From positions 1 to 19,750 of the forward strand of contig JAACJP010000100.1 in assembly GCA_013368375.1 (NCBI GenBank): DNA of 19,750 nt, written 5' to 3'. The translations under genes were made by a program, and so were the position numbers. This DNA is from Tricholomella constricta. Lineage: Eukaryota > Basidiomycota > Agaricomycetes > Agaricales > Lyophyllaceae. Below the pieces are notes generated by a model. That model did no database searches and had not been told where the DNA came from. It worked only from the letters and a program-made list of their open reading frames with translations. Below are positions 1-8,907 of this stretch, one piece after another; position 1 is the stretch's first letter; each line of letters starts with the position of its first letter.

Positions 1-1106
1 GTGGCGTAGGGGTCATCGGGATGGTGGTTCGGGTTTAGGATCTCGAGTCTACGATGGATCTTTGCCCATAGGTCGGGCTGGAACGCGCGACGGAATTGAC
101 GGTCGCGTTCGTTTACCGAAAGTCGGTTTTTGCTGACAAGGAATTGGGTAACAGAAAGAAACTGTCGGTAATATTCCCCGAGATCGCTATTCGACTGGAT
201 CCCGAGTCGGTGTCGTTCCCTGAGCAGGTGGTCGAGGTCGGCCATTGAATATTTCCTTTCTTCGCTCGCGCCTGGATAGAGCGCCATTATCGCTTTTCGC
301 CAATCGTCATATGTGGTACCGACTGCGAACTCGTCAAGTTGCTCCCACAGGTCAGCGGTATCGATGTCGGTGTATCGCGTAGCGTGCATTTTCTTCTCCT
401 GTTCGTCTACGACGTTACACTCGATGAAGAGATGATTCAAGTCCGAGAAATATCGTCGCAGTTCGCGCGCGCGTTCGGGCACGAACGTCGGTGCCGAGCT
501 TTGTCCGCGCGAGGGCATCGGTTTTGCAATAATCGGTGGTTGTGCCATGCTTGATGGTGTTGTTTTTGGGAGAGGGGTCGGAGAGGGGGAATACGACGGC
601 GAATAAGAATCTGAGGTTTCTGGAGTCGCGGGCGATAGAGATGGGAGTTTAAATTCTACTCCTGGATCGGTAGTAGGCGGTTCCGACGCAAAGGGGTCGA
701 AATCTAGGTCGGTTTGAGCGGTCGGTTCGGAGAACGGTGGTTGATCGGTCGGGGTAGGCGACGGTAGCGTTGACAAAGGGCTATAGAAGAGTGGGCTGAG
801 GTTGTTATGGATCGCGCGGTGTGGGGTTACTGAGCGGAAGAGCGGGGAGAGCGATTCTGAGTCGGTGTCGGCTTGTCCGAAGGCAGCACGAATTTCGGCG
901 CGGAGGGTTCGGGCTTTAGCTTCTTGTCGGGTTGCGGGCGGAATGGTCGACAAGTCGTAAGTTTTTATGAACAAGAGGAATGAAGCTGCGTGTTCGGCGG
1001 TGGCTTTTAAAACCCTCGCGGTGGGCTCCAGAATGATAGAGCTAGAAGGCCTGTAGGTGCTGTACACAACAACAAAACAACTAACAACTATGGGGGGCGA
1101 GAAGTG
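1..1106 (-). CDS. LTR-retrotransposon Gag-like protein, 3' end beyond the window
   Basis: The frame is open on the minus strand from 1106 to the left edge and is not closed by a stop, so this is the N-terminal part of a longer protein. The best methionine is at 546-548; upstream the same frame is an open Pro/Ser/Thr-rich stretch that may belong to it through another exon, because no methionine lies between 1106 and 548. After the methionine comes MPSRGQSSAPTF, then a capsid-like helical domain with RELRRYFSDLNHLF, ATRYTDIDTADLWEQL, LYPGASEERK, GEYYRQFL and FQPDLWAKI. This pattern is what I know from Gag polyproteins of Ty3/gypsy-type elements in Agaricomycetes. The zinc knuckle, protease and reverse transcriptase would lie left of the window. 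The frame is intact as far as it can be seen. Function: structural protein of the retroelement particle. Confidence 0.75.
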
Positions 1107-2280
1107 TTAAAAGTTCCCAAACACGCGAGTGTGCAGGGTTTGAAAGTGGTGGTTCGGCGAAAGTAAAGACGATCCGACTTGTAATTAGTCGAACCGACGG
1201 CGGCGCGATAGAATACGATCGTTCACAGGTGGAACGGGTCGGCAACACGACTTTCGTGTTGGTGGTGCGACAACGAGACGAACGAGACGAATACGGAGAA
1301 CTCACGGGTTCGGGCGACGGTTACGAGACGACAGAGAGGGCGGTTACGAGGTTTACGACGGTGGCGACGGTTTATACGATGAGAACGATGCGGAGACGGC
1401 AGAGACGACGGTTTTGAGCTATTAACTCTGAGAGTGAGGGAAAATACGGGCTGTAATTCACTGGGGAAAGTAGGTAGTACATGGGTATGTTTTTATACTA
1501 TACAACCGACTCGCCTCTCGCGAGCCGGTGAAGCAGGTGTTTTACTAGTTTATTGGGAGAAGCGCCGCCAAGCTCGGTACCGCGCGACACTTTTTTAGAG
1601 AGTGTGGCGCTCTTTGGCTCCGCAAGGGGGCTTTTGATCGGCCCGTGGCGTCGGGTCGGATGTACGATCGGCAGTGGCTTTGCGATCGGTAGTGGCTCTT
1701 GGGTGCGGAACTCCGTGGTACGGCCGGATCCTCTCTGCCAATGGCTGGGCAAGGTGTTTCCTAGGATAATTTCAAACCGGGTTTGGTTGTCGCCGGGTTG
1801 GGGCCTTGGCATACAAACGTGCGCGGTCGTTGACAGGTTATACGGCGTTCCGTGCTCCGTGCGCCCAGAGAGGAGAACTGGCGTTCCAAGTTACTCTGTT
1901 TTCTCAGTCGGTGCGTCGGTCGTTTGGTCGTATTGTCGGTCGGTCGGTCGTATTGTCGGTCGGTCGGTTTAGCGCTTTGGTCGCGTTCGGAACCGTGTTC
2001 GTCGTGGCGCAGCGGTTGATGTCCGTATTATGGGCAGGTTCGGTGTACAGCGTGGGACGGCGCTCATCACCGCGCATGGCCTCACCCATATCATGATGCA
2101 TCATGTCATACCTAGTACTACGCCTACACTGGGGCACAGTAATGATCTGTTTTCCCCTATGGCCACATAAAAGCTGTGTCGCAAGAGAATAGAAACACTT
2201 CTCGGCTGGTCTAGGAGTCAACGAGCACGCTGCGCGTCCATCACTGAATCGGGAAAGTTTCGGCAACGGGTTGCAAGGAG
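1107..2280. other. Gene-free stretch, probable LTR and leader of the retroelement
   Basis: Several ORFs of 60-140 codons overlap here on both strands (for example 1553-1972 plus and 1904-2266 minus), but none resembles a known protein and none shows a signal peptide or domain. Their length is explained by GC-rich, CpG-rich sequence with few stops. Purine-rich short motifs of the type GACGG/ACGAGACG recur at 1260-1415. Confidence 0.4.
1928..1967. repeat. Two perfect tandem copies of a 20-bp unit
   Basis: The unit tcgtattgtcggtcggtcgg occurs at 1928-1947 and again, identical, at 1948-1967. The unit is itself built on a GGTC/CGGT tetranucleotide, which also continues on both flanks. It lies in the probable LTR region. 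Confidence 0.85.
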
Positions 2281-2840
2281 AATATCTGTGGTATAACTTG
2301 ATAAAAGTCCCTCAATTTACCAAAACCTTTTACCACTTCTTGTAAGGTCTAGTATTCGATAATCAGGCAGGCTCATTTTTTACAATTGGAGACCATTTGT
2401 ACATAATCTTGTATCACCTCCGTAATTGTTACAATTATGGTCTGCCTTGTACCAATGATATGTGGTTGCCCATGCAAAAAAATAATCATGCATCCTTAGG
2501 TCTGAATTGCAAGCTCTCGATAATTCTCGTGAATCATCAGATGGATGTCCGAAATCCATATATTTATTTTATACTACAATAAGATACTTGGATTGACAGG
2601 GCGCCCGTATCAAAGTAGACAACGAAACGGGGTTGAAGGCTGAAAGAGGGGTGTTGTTCAAAGGCCGGAAAGCTTGCATAAACATGCCTGAGTTACAAGG
2701 TAGGGCGAGTTTGGGGTCAGAAGAGATAAATTATGTGTGTGTCTGGAGGCGCACCTTGATAGAGAAAGGATGACGGAGCACCGAGAAACAGAATGGCAAG
2801 CCTGGGATTTCATCTCGGTGCCACGTCGGTGAAACGGGCA
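2281..2840. other. Intergenic, AT-rich, nothing recognised
   Basis: Both strands lack a convincing coding frame or RNA gene. The 61-codon frame at 2397-2582 has no recognisable content and I take it as chance. Confidence 0.6.
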
Positions 2841-2856
2841 TGTAGATTTAGTTAAG

Positions 2857-2999
2857 CCTCAGGTCTCGACACAATGTGTAAGACGACTGTATTGACCTGT
2901 AGATTTAGTTAAGCTACAGGTAACAGTTAGTAAGTACTTGTGAGATAAGGTAAGTAAATTGCTCACCCTCAGGTCTCGACACAATGTGTAAGACGACTG
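2857..2999 (+). repeat. 33-bp direct repeat pair
   Basis: An identical 33-bp sequence beginning CCTCAGGTCTCGACAC is present at 2857-2889 and 2967-2999. Its core is the odd palindrome ACACAATGTGT. A second, 17-bp motif beginning TGTAGATTTAG is repeated at 2841-2857 and 2898-2914, so two interleaved direct repeats occupy 160 bp. The right-hand 33-bp copy is extended into a hairpin, CCCTCAG (2966-2972) pairing with CTGAGGG (2997-3003). No coding or RNA gene is recognised. Confidence 0.8.
2896..2920. repeat. Short perfect inverted repeat (7-bp arms, 11-nt loop)
   Basis: CCTGTAG at 2896-2902 is the reverse complement of CTACAGG at 2914-2920, with an AT-rich loop. It sits between the two copies of the 33-bp repeat. 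Confidence 0.7.
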
Positions 3000-3064
3000 A
3001 GGGGCCATTCTAGAAACTGTAAGATATGTGTATGTAAAATATATAAGGTTCACCGTAAAGACTA

Positions 3065-3072
3065 GCAAATAC
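3065..3072. repeat. Left target-site duplication of the hAT-type element
   Basis: GCAAATAC directly abuts the left terminal CAGGGGGC and is identical to 4126-4133. Its length of 8 bp is typical of hAT insertions. Confidence 0.88.
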
Positions 3073-4125
3073 CAGGGGGCTACCAGCGGAGAATTCCGTG
3101 AAACCCACTGTCCTCAAAACGCCTCGATCATGTGGCCCAGGGTCTCACCTTGATTAGGAAGTAGCTCGGGTCCTTGTCCCTTTTTGGGTAAAGATATGAT
3201 TAGATTTTCTCGCCATCCTCGTAAGGTCACTGGAGAACATCTATCCTACCGGCGAGCTGCCTTGGTGGGTGATGGCTCTCGCGACGCAGTACTCGACGCG
3301 TGGGAGAAAGCTCTTTTCCTTGCAGTGTGCTCTGCACGCTCGGCGCGGGGCTGGGCTCGAACTCTGTCGACCTCCTCCCCGGCGGCGCCGCGGCACTCAC
3401 TCAGCACTCGGCACAGACACGACGAAGGAACACATCAACTCAACCATGAAAACTCGATGACCTGATAATAGGGTGACAATAGCACCTCAGATGATTGGGA
3501 CACCCCACATAGAGCAGTACGGCACTCCTCTGTCTCTTCTCACTCTTGCAAACTCACTCACTCTCGCAAAAATAGCACCTCAGACGGTTGCACGGTTGCG
3601 ACTTGGCTGGGAGCTGGCCGACCCAACCCAACACCACACGATGAACGACACAATGACAACCGCGCAGACACGACGACACATACTACACATTGTGCCCGAC
3701 GCGACGACACGAGACGGCCGCGAACGAATACCCACCGAACAATACCACCACACCACACAGCGCGCCCAACGGCAGCAAATGCCGGCGACTTGGCACAGCG
3801 AACCACACACACAGTGGTACATACATTGTAGATTCATCAAAGTACACAGAAAAAGATTCGGCATCACCAATTTTGCCAGCAGTAGACAGACATTTTCCAA
3901 TGGATCGGCTGAAGTTGCACTAGAGTAGTCGTCGATCCCGAGAGAATTCAGCGAGCTCGTAGCAAATGCAGTCGCGACAACGAGTGCTAGTTATCAAAAT
4001 CAAATCTCTACCGAAAGTGGACAAGGACCCGAGCTACTTCCTAATCAAGGTGAGACCCCGGGCCACATGATCGAGGTGTTTTGAGAACAGTGGGTTTCAC
4101 GGAATTCTCCGCTGGTAGCCCCCTG
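3073..4125. mobile_element. Non-autonomous hAT-type DNA transposon, 1053 bp
   Basis: The ends are inverted repeats of 107 bp: 3073-3179 matches the reverse complement of 4019-4125 with three mismatches and no gaps. The terminal bases are CAGGGGGC, and the element is flanked by an identical 8-bp direct repeat, GCAAATAC, at 3065-3072 and 4126-4133. An 8-bp target duplication together with a CAGGG terminus is the signature of the hAT superfamily. The interior (3180-4018) has several frames of up to about 150 codons, but none resembles a hAT transposase, BED zinc finger or dimerisation domain, so it would depend on a transposase made elsewhere. The interior is GC-rich at 3270-3420 and contains AATAGCACCTCAGA twice (near 3478 and 3570). 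The high identity of the two arms suggests a fairly recent insertion. Confidence 0.88.
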
Positions 4126-4133
4126 GCAAATAC
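4126..4133. repeat. Right target-site duplication of the hAT-type element
   Basis: GCAAATAC directly follows the right terminus GCCCCCTG and is identical to 3065-3072. Confidence 0.88.
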
Positions 4134-4917
4134 GGTGAACGATCAAGGAGTTCGTGCCACGACGCTCTGCGCCGTGGCGTAAGGTATAATGTTCTTGATA
4201 AGGCAATTTGCCCGATAAGGAAACATTGGGCGCTTCACGCGCCGAGTCGGTCTTGGCAAGTCCATCCCGACTAACAGGGCAAATCCTGTGTGAAAAACTG
4301 AACAATTATAACATCGAATTCTCGTCAACAAGTGCCCAAACAGGCTTCTTCGTGCCAATAAGCTTGGTGCCCAAAAGTGGGACAATCACAGTTACAGTTG
4401 TGATCACGAAGAAGCCTTACTGCGACAGTAAGCAGGAGCAGGCGAGAACGACATGGGGTAGATGCCAGCAAACGAAAAGATGGGAAATTCGACGGTTGCT
4501 GAGGCAGGTTATTTCCGGAGCTGAGTTCATCTGAGTTCCAATGACTTGGAAAAAATATTTCCGCTCAAGTATGCATACGTGCTCGCGATGTGCAGTATGC
4601 ACTACAATCAAGTGCGCTCGCTCATTGAAAATTTGCATGGGTAGGGATGGGTGCCTTTCTGTGCTTTAACCTAGCTTTGAAGAAAAAAAGTTGTGTTTTA
4701 ACGAAAGGCCAAAAGTGTGCGAGTGACTATGGCAAGGAATTTGAGAGAAGCTAAAATCATTACGATGAATGTAAATCTGTTATCATTCCATTGAAATGTT
4801 CTGCCAAATCACAATCTTCAATAATGATTATCTCAGTTTTCAACTGCTTAACATCCTTCACAATCATTTGAACCTCCTGATAACACATTCTAACTACTCG
4901 GTAACCTGACCAAACAA
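4134..4917. other. Intergenic, nothing recognised
   Basis: Frames at 4208-4534 (plus) and 4045-4305 (minus, which overlaps the transposon end) show no domain, signal peptide or plausible splice structure. A weak hairpin, GCCACG/CGTGGC, lies at 4156-4178. The stretch from about 4660 is AT-rich and probably contains the promoter of the secreted-protein gene that follows. Confidence 0.5.
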
Positions 4918-4925
4918 GTATAATT
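4918..4925 (+). promoter_or_regulatory. Possible TATA-like element of the secreted-protein gene
   Basis: GTATAATT lies about 40 nt upstream of the proposed start codon at 4962. It is only a loose match to a TATA box and the distance is short, so this is a weak call. Confidence 0.25.
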
Positions 4926-4961
4926 GCAACAACGCTTTATCCAAACTTTCCCAATTTAGTG

Positions 4962-5702
4962 ATGTCTTCCGTTCAAAATCATCTCTCCATGAAAGTGGTA
5001 ACAGTCCTAGCAATTCTGGAGTTCACCCTGCTTGTATCCGCACGGCCGGTGGATCCAGTTTCGATTGTTGTACAGCAGGTCGAACCCATTCAAAGGGAGA
5101 TTGTAACAGACATGTCAAAGCCTGTGTCGCCGGTGGTCCAGACAGCTGAGATTTACGCGATCACGCATGTCGACGCGGTGTTTCAGGTTCTAGAGGCGCG
5201 TGGTGGATTGGGCAAAGTCATCGGTTTTGTTAAGGATGGTATCACTGCCCTTGTCAAGAAAAATCAAGGGAATGATCAATAAAGACAAGGATGTGCATTC
5301 CTTCTGCTATACTGAACACAATCAGGAAACTGACGAGTCATCACAGGCAAGGGATAAATTTACGCAGCAATTTATCCAGAAGTTCCATCAAGAGCATCCG
5401 CATAGGAATGTAATCATGTGCCACACGAAGCATATCGTGAATTGGGATGGGGACATGGGCAAGGACTGGAACAAGACCCATGTCGAGTTCGATATTAAGC
5501 TGGGAGGTACTTTTGGATATGAGGTGTACGCGTCAGTAGTGCCTGGCCTGTTCATCAATAAAGGCGATGGTGGATACTTGAATGTGAGTTATATTTAAAC
5601 TATACCGAAGCCCTCCAAATGACACGGGCGTTGCAGTGGGCGTGGGTTGGTATAGTGAAGAAGAGGGACCTTGAGAAGGTTTGGTTTGGCAAACCCACGT
5701 AA
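4962..5702 (+). CDS. Small secreted protein with C-terminal GDGGYLNWAW motif, 3 exons
   Basis: Proposed exons are 4962-5238, 5285-5583 and 5637-5702, with introns of 46 nt (GTATCA...AAAG) and 53 nt (GTGAGT...GCAG), giving 213 residues. The second intron is well supported: it removes a stop just after the GTGAGT donor, and the joined text reads GDGGYLNWAW. The N-terminus has a hydrophobic signal peptide, VVTVLAILEFTLLVSA, ending before RPVD. The protein could start at 4962 or at the methionine at 4989. The second half contains NVIMCHTKH, HVEFDIKLGGTFGYEVY and GDGGYLNWAW. I remember this ending from uncharacterised small proteins of Agaricomycetes, whose function I do not know. The first intron is the only arrangement I found that joins the two frames with usable splice signals, so its ends are less certain. 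Probably exported; no enzyme motif is visible. Confidence 0.65.
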
Positions 5703-6184
5703 TGCAGGTTCTTGGATTTATACGACCACAATCGTCCGAATGAATTTCAACAGGTTATCGTGACCGTGACGGCTAGTATGCTACGACTGCTGCGGAGAAA
5801 TGATGGAATATAGAAAGCATCGTCACAACTGATGGGAGTTCGCCGCTGGACCGTCGCGATGTGAAGAAACAGTTGCGACATAAAGATAGCATATTCAAGT
5901 GAAGGGAAGGCGCTGACAGGGTTGACAGAGGCAGTAGGAAATCAGACTGGTGTGTTTAATATTTTGATATATACTCATATATTAAGGTACTTCAAGTTTA
6001 AGATGGGCGTGGGCAGGCAACGGTGGTCGTGACCTCAAGCGTGATTATCTTTTGTAACACAGCCACGCGACGGTCACACATTCAAAACTTCTCCACAACA
6101 CCATTCCTTCCTGACCACCGCCCACCTCGACGACGAGCACTCTCTGCTCGTCATTGCCCACCCTCCTCTCACCACAAGCCCTTC
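5703..6184. other. Intergenic and 5' leader, nothing recognised
   Basis: No further exon of the upstream gene is evident. A frame in phase with the next gene is open from 6023, but its text lacks the look of a signal peptide. I treat 6023-6184 as 5' untranslated leader with CT-rich stretches. Confidence 0.5.
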
Positions 6185-7429
6185 ATGAAGGCAGCCCGCT
6201 CGCTTCTACTCTCATGTCTTCTCGTCAATGCCATGGGCCACTCGGTGGCCGCCTCTAACCACCGACGTCAGGGACCTGGAGGTGTCCAAACCACCCCCAC
6301 TACGACACCCACTGTATCCCCCCCATCTCTCCCCACTACCACAACTTCCACCCAAACATCTACCGAGCCCCCAGAAAACACTAGCAAATCCACCACTACT
6401 TCCAACAGCCCACCTACCACCACCTCAGATCCCCCCCAAGACACGTCAAAGCCCCCGACAATTACTACGCCTACCGACACGCCTACACCGCCTCCACCTG
6501 ACACGGACCAAATCACTTCTCAGTTAACTTCCACTGATGCTTCAGGAGAGACTGTCATCGTCACTGTCACAAATCCCCCTTCTACTACCACCAGCAGCTC
6601 TGAAACAAGTTCTCCGTCGAATAAAGATGACGAAAATGACACCAGTAGCGGCCTCGGTACTGGCTCCATCATAGGCATCTCGGTCGCCGGTGGCGTTGCC
6701 GTTATCGCTATCATCGCCTTCCTAGTGTGGAAGTTCACCCGGAAGCGCTTTGCTGATTTTGATGACAGTACGTATCGAGACCCAGTCAATTCTACTCTCT
6801 CTCAATTTTAATTCTCAGACGAAGCAATTAAATGGCCTGAGCTCAACACCCACGGAGGAACCGTGGATTCTCACCCGCTCCCTGTTCACAACACTGGTCG
6901 GTCAGGCTTCGACACCGGCTCAGAGGCATCACTTTCGCGCGTCCCGTCGTCATCGAATTATTCTACTCCTGATCTCCCAGGCGGCGGCGGTCCTGATCCC
7001 TATGCCGTCCCTCCCCTACCGCATATGAATCCGAATCAACCATATCGAGACGACCCAACCGCAGCAACCGGGTATTACGACCCTTATCGAGGACCGGTTC
7101 CAGGAACTCTCGAGCACGGTGCTAGCGCAGACGATTGGGCCGGAGAAGCTATCCCTATGACGCAGATGACTGGCCGCGTGAGCCCTGGGCCGCACGCCGC
7201 ATACGTTGGAGAGCACGATGTTGGCAGGAGGAGTCCTGGCCCGCAGGCTGCTTATGGGATGGGACGAACAGGTTCTCCCGGCCCCCAGGCAGCGTACGGA
7301 GGCAGGGCCTCTCCAGGACCTCAGGCGGCGTACGGGGGGAGGGCCTCCCCTGGACCCCAAGCTGCATATTCCACTGGTAGGATGTCGCCTGGTCCCCAAG
7401 CTTCATATGAGCAGTATGGAGGAAGATAG
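6185..7429 (+). CDS. Mucin-like single-pass membrane protein with SPGPQAAY repeats
   Basis: Two exons, 6185-6767 and 6819-7429, are joined across a 51-nt intron (GTACGT...TCAG), giving 397 residues. The start at 6185 begins a signal peptide, MKAARSLLLSCLLVNAM, ending around SVAAS. Residues about 30-155 are Thr/Ser/Pro-rich and likely heavily O-glycosylated. A membrane helix follows at about 160-183 (GSIIGISVAGGVAVIAIIAF), then the basic stop-transfer KFTRKRF and a cytoplasmic tail. The exon junction falls in FDDNEAIKWPEL, a juxtamembrane pattern seen in fungal proteins with SKG6/AXL2-like membrane segments. The tail has PHMNPNQPY and similar Pro/Tyr text and ends in six copies of an SPGPQAAY-like unit (7175-7408). 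The architecture is that of a cell-wall or surface sensor-like protein, but no specific function can be assigned. The reading frame is intact. Confidence 0.8.
7175..7408 (+). repeat. Six-fold coding repeat, SPGPQAAY type
   Basis: The encoded units are RVSPGPHAAY, RRSPGPQAAYG, TGSPGPQAAYG, RASPGPQAAYG, RASPGPQAAY and RMSPGPQASY, with spacers of variable length. The copies differ at many synonymous positions, so the amino-acid pattern is more conserved than the DNA. They form the end of the cytoplasmic tail of the membrane protein. Confidence 0.85.
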
Positions 7430-7943
7430 AGACTTTTGGACTGATGGATCCATCTAGCGACGCTTTTTACCATAAGTCTTTTTGATATGATTGCAAGTTG
7501 CAGACCCTCACGTTGCCGACATGTTGGAATGGGACACGGACTTCGGGCTCGATCTTTATCTCACCATTATACATCGCATTCTTTCTTGGCTCTTTCCTAA
7601 CTTGATATCCGTATGTGCACTTTGTCCTTGCTGATTCATGTGGCTTATCATTCAGGTATCAAGCCTTCCACTCATCCCTCTTTAATAATTTAGTTCTTAC
7701 CCACCTTGCATAGTCCAGTCCATGTTCTGCTGCTATCGTAGAATCACAATTCTTGCATCATCTGGCATCTTACTCATTTCATGCCTAGTGATTGCCTGTT
7801 CCAGCTCTTCTTGATGGTTGTCAGAACTTCAACTGGCGCATGAACGCCATGTCATCCAATTTCGAGTCTCCATTACGTCCTTTTACGCCATTTATTTCAA
7901 CTAGCACACGTCAGCTTGCAGCGCCAGTTGCCTAAATCGGCTC
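7430..7943. other. Convergent 3' region between two genes
   Basis: This stretch separates the ends of a plus-strand and a minus-strand gene and should hold both 3' untranslated regions and terminators. It is CT-rich. I see no exon, RNA gene or repeat in it. Confidence 0.6.
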
Positions 7944-8750
7944 CTAAGGGCAGAAAGTAATGGTAAAAGTGTGGCCACCAGCACTGCAGCCACGAACAGG
8001 AGAGTCATTACCGCAGCCCGACAGATCCTACAATCAAAGTTGGTCAGCCAGCCGTCTAGGCACTGATTCGTAAGCGCGGAACGTACGCCGGGTGGGTAGG
8101 CATTCTTGCATCCACAGTTAACATTGGTGCAGGTGACTGTTTCGCATCCATTTACTTCGATGCGGATAGACTGGGTAAATCCCTGAATGTTCGAGATATC
8201 ATAGGCCTGGGGCGAAACTAAGTCAGCAGTCGTGTACTACTACATACGAGAAAGTGCTTTGTTCACCTGAGGAGTGAAAAAAATCGCCTGTGTCAAGGTT
8301 GAATTCGGTCACAGTGCAGCCTTCGCCCTTGGCGCCGCATGCCCCGTTTTGGTTAAAGACACGACCATTCCACTGGGCATTAACGGTCAAGCTTTGGGAT
8401 TGACCAGGGCTCAAGGTGTTAGGCTGAGGCCCAGTGTAAGAGATAGCCGGGTTGGGCTTCATGGAAAGTTCAGCGTGCTGAGGCATCTGATAGGGTGCGA
8501 GACCAGCCACTTACGACGCCGCCTGATCCTGGTGTGTTGCAGCGGGGTGAGTAACCACAATTCGTATTCGCGATGACGGGCTTGACAGAGGAGCCGCACT
8601 GATTCCTGAAATTGACTATTTTTGCAGAAATGTTCAGCATTGTTGCCATGTTTTAAGAAGTAATTGCGCACATTGATGAGCCTCGGTCACGGCGGCGATA
8701 AAAGCGAAGTAGGCAAAGGCAGTGAAGACGCGAGAAATCGAACGTGCCAT
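7944..8750 (-). CDS. Thaumatin-like protein, 5 exons, 194 residues
   Basis: On the minus strand the exons are 8672-8750, 8515-8615, 8267-8456, 8087-8217 and 7944-8027, with introns of 56, 58, 49 and 59 nt. All have GT...AG ends and three show a GCTGAC/GCTGAAC-like branch site. The start at 8750 gives a signal peptide (MARSISRVFTAFAYFAFIAA) followed by AHQFNFRNQCGSSVKPV. Further family hallmarks are NTNCGYSPRC, YTGPQPNTLSPGQSQSLTV, FNQNGACGAKGEGCTVTEFN, SPQAYDISNIQGF and, at the end, SGCGNDSPVRGC and ITFCP. I count 12 cysteines, fewer than the 16 of long plant thaumatins, so this is the short form common in fungi. Proteins of this family are secreted, disulphide-rich and bind or cut beta-glucans in some cases; activity here is not shown. 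The frame is intact and every splice junction restores the family consensus. Confidence 0.93.
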
Positions 8751-8794
8751 GACCAAGGTCCAGGACTTGATCTCTTCCAATGTTTTGGGATGAG

Positions 8795-8807
8795 TTTTTA
8801 TACCCCT
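8795..8807 (-). promoter_or_regulatory. TATA box with adjacent AGGGG motif upstream of the thaumatin-like gene
   Basis: Read on the minus strand, TATAAAAA occupies 8802-8795, about 45 nt upstream of the start codon at 8750. AGGGG lies directly in front of it at 8807-8803. AGGGG equals the stress-response element core known from yeast; whether it works here is an inference. Confidence 0.55.
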
Positions 8808-8907
8808 GCGCATTCGGGATTTGAATCAGTGATCCACCCGTGGACATAGGCACAATGTCAGACCTCTTTAAACTCGGTGCTATCAGGAATCCTCGTGTTC
8901 ACCATCA

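Larger units (their letters stand above)
1..2280 (-). mobile_element. LTR retrotransposon (gypsy-type), 5' part, right boundary uncertain
   Basis: The Gag frame on the minus strand implies that the element's 5' LTR and leader lie to its right, between about 1107 and 2280. This stretch is CpG-rich, has no gene-like coding frame and contains a short tandem repeat at 1928-1967. I could not fix the TG...CA ends, a primer-binding site or a target duplication, because the other LTR is outside the window. The right limit given is a guess from the change in base composition near 2280. Confidence 0.4.

Noticed and set aside
1553..1972. 139-codon plus-strand ORF in the retroelement leader.
   Set aside because: No recognisable domain; it lies in a probable LTR and overlaps equally long frames on both strands.
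3184..3928. ORFs of 60-150 codons inside the hAT-type element.
   Set aside because: No transposase motif; overlapping frames on both strands in CG-rich, stop-poor sequence.
6268..6789. Minus-strand Val/Gly-rich ORFs opposite the membrane protein.
   Set aside because: They are antisense shadows of the Thr/Pro-rich coding sequence.
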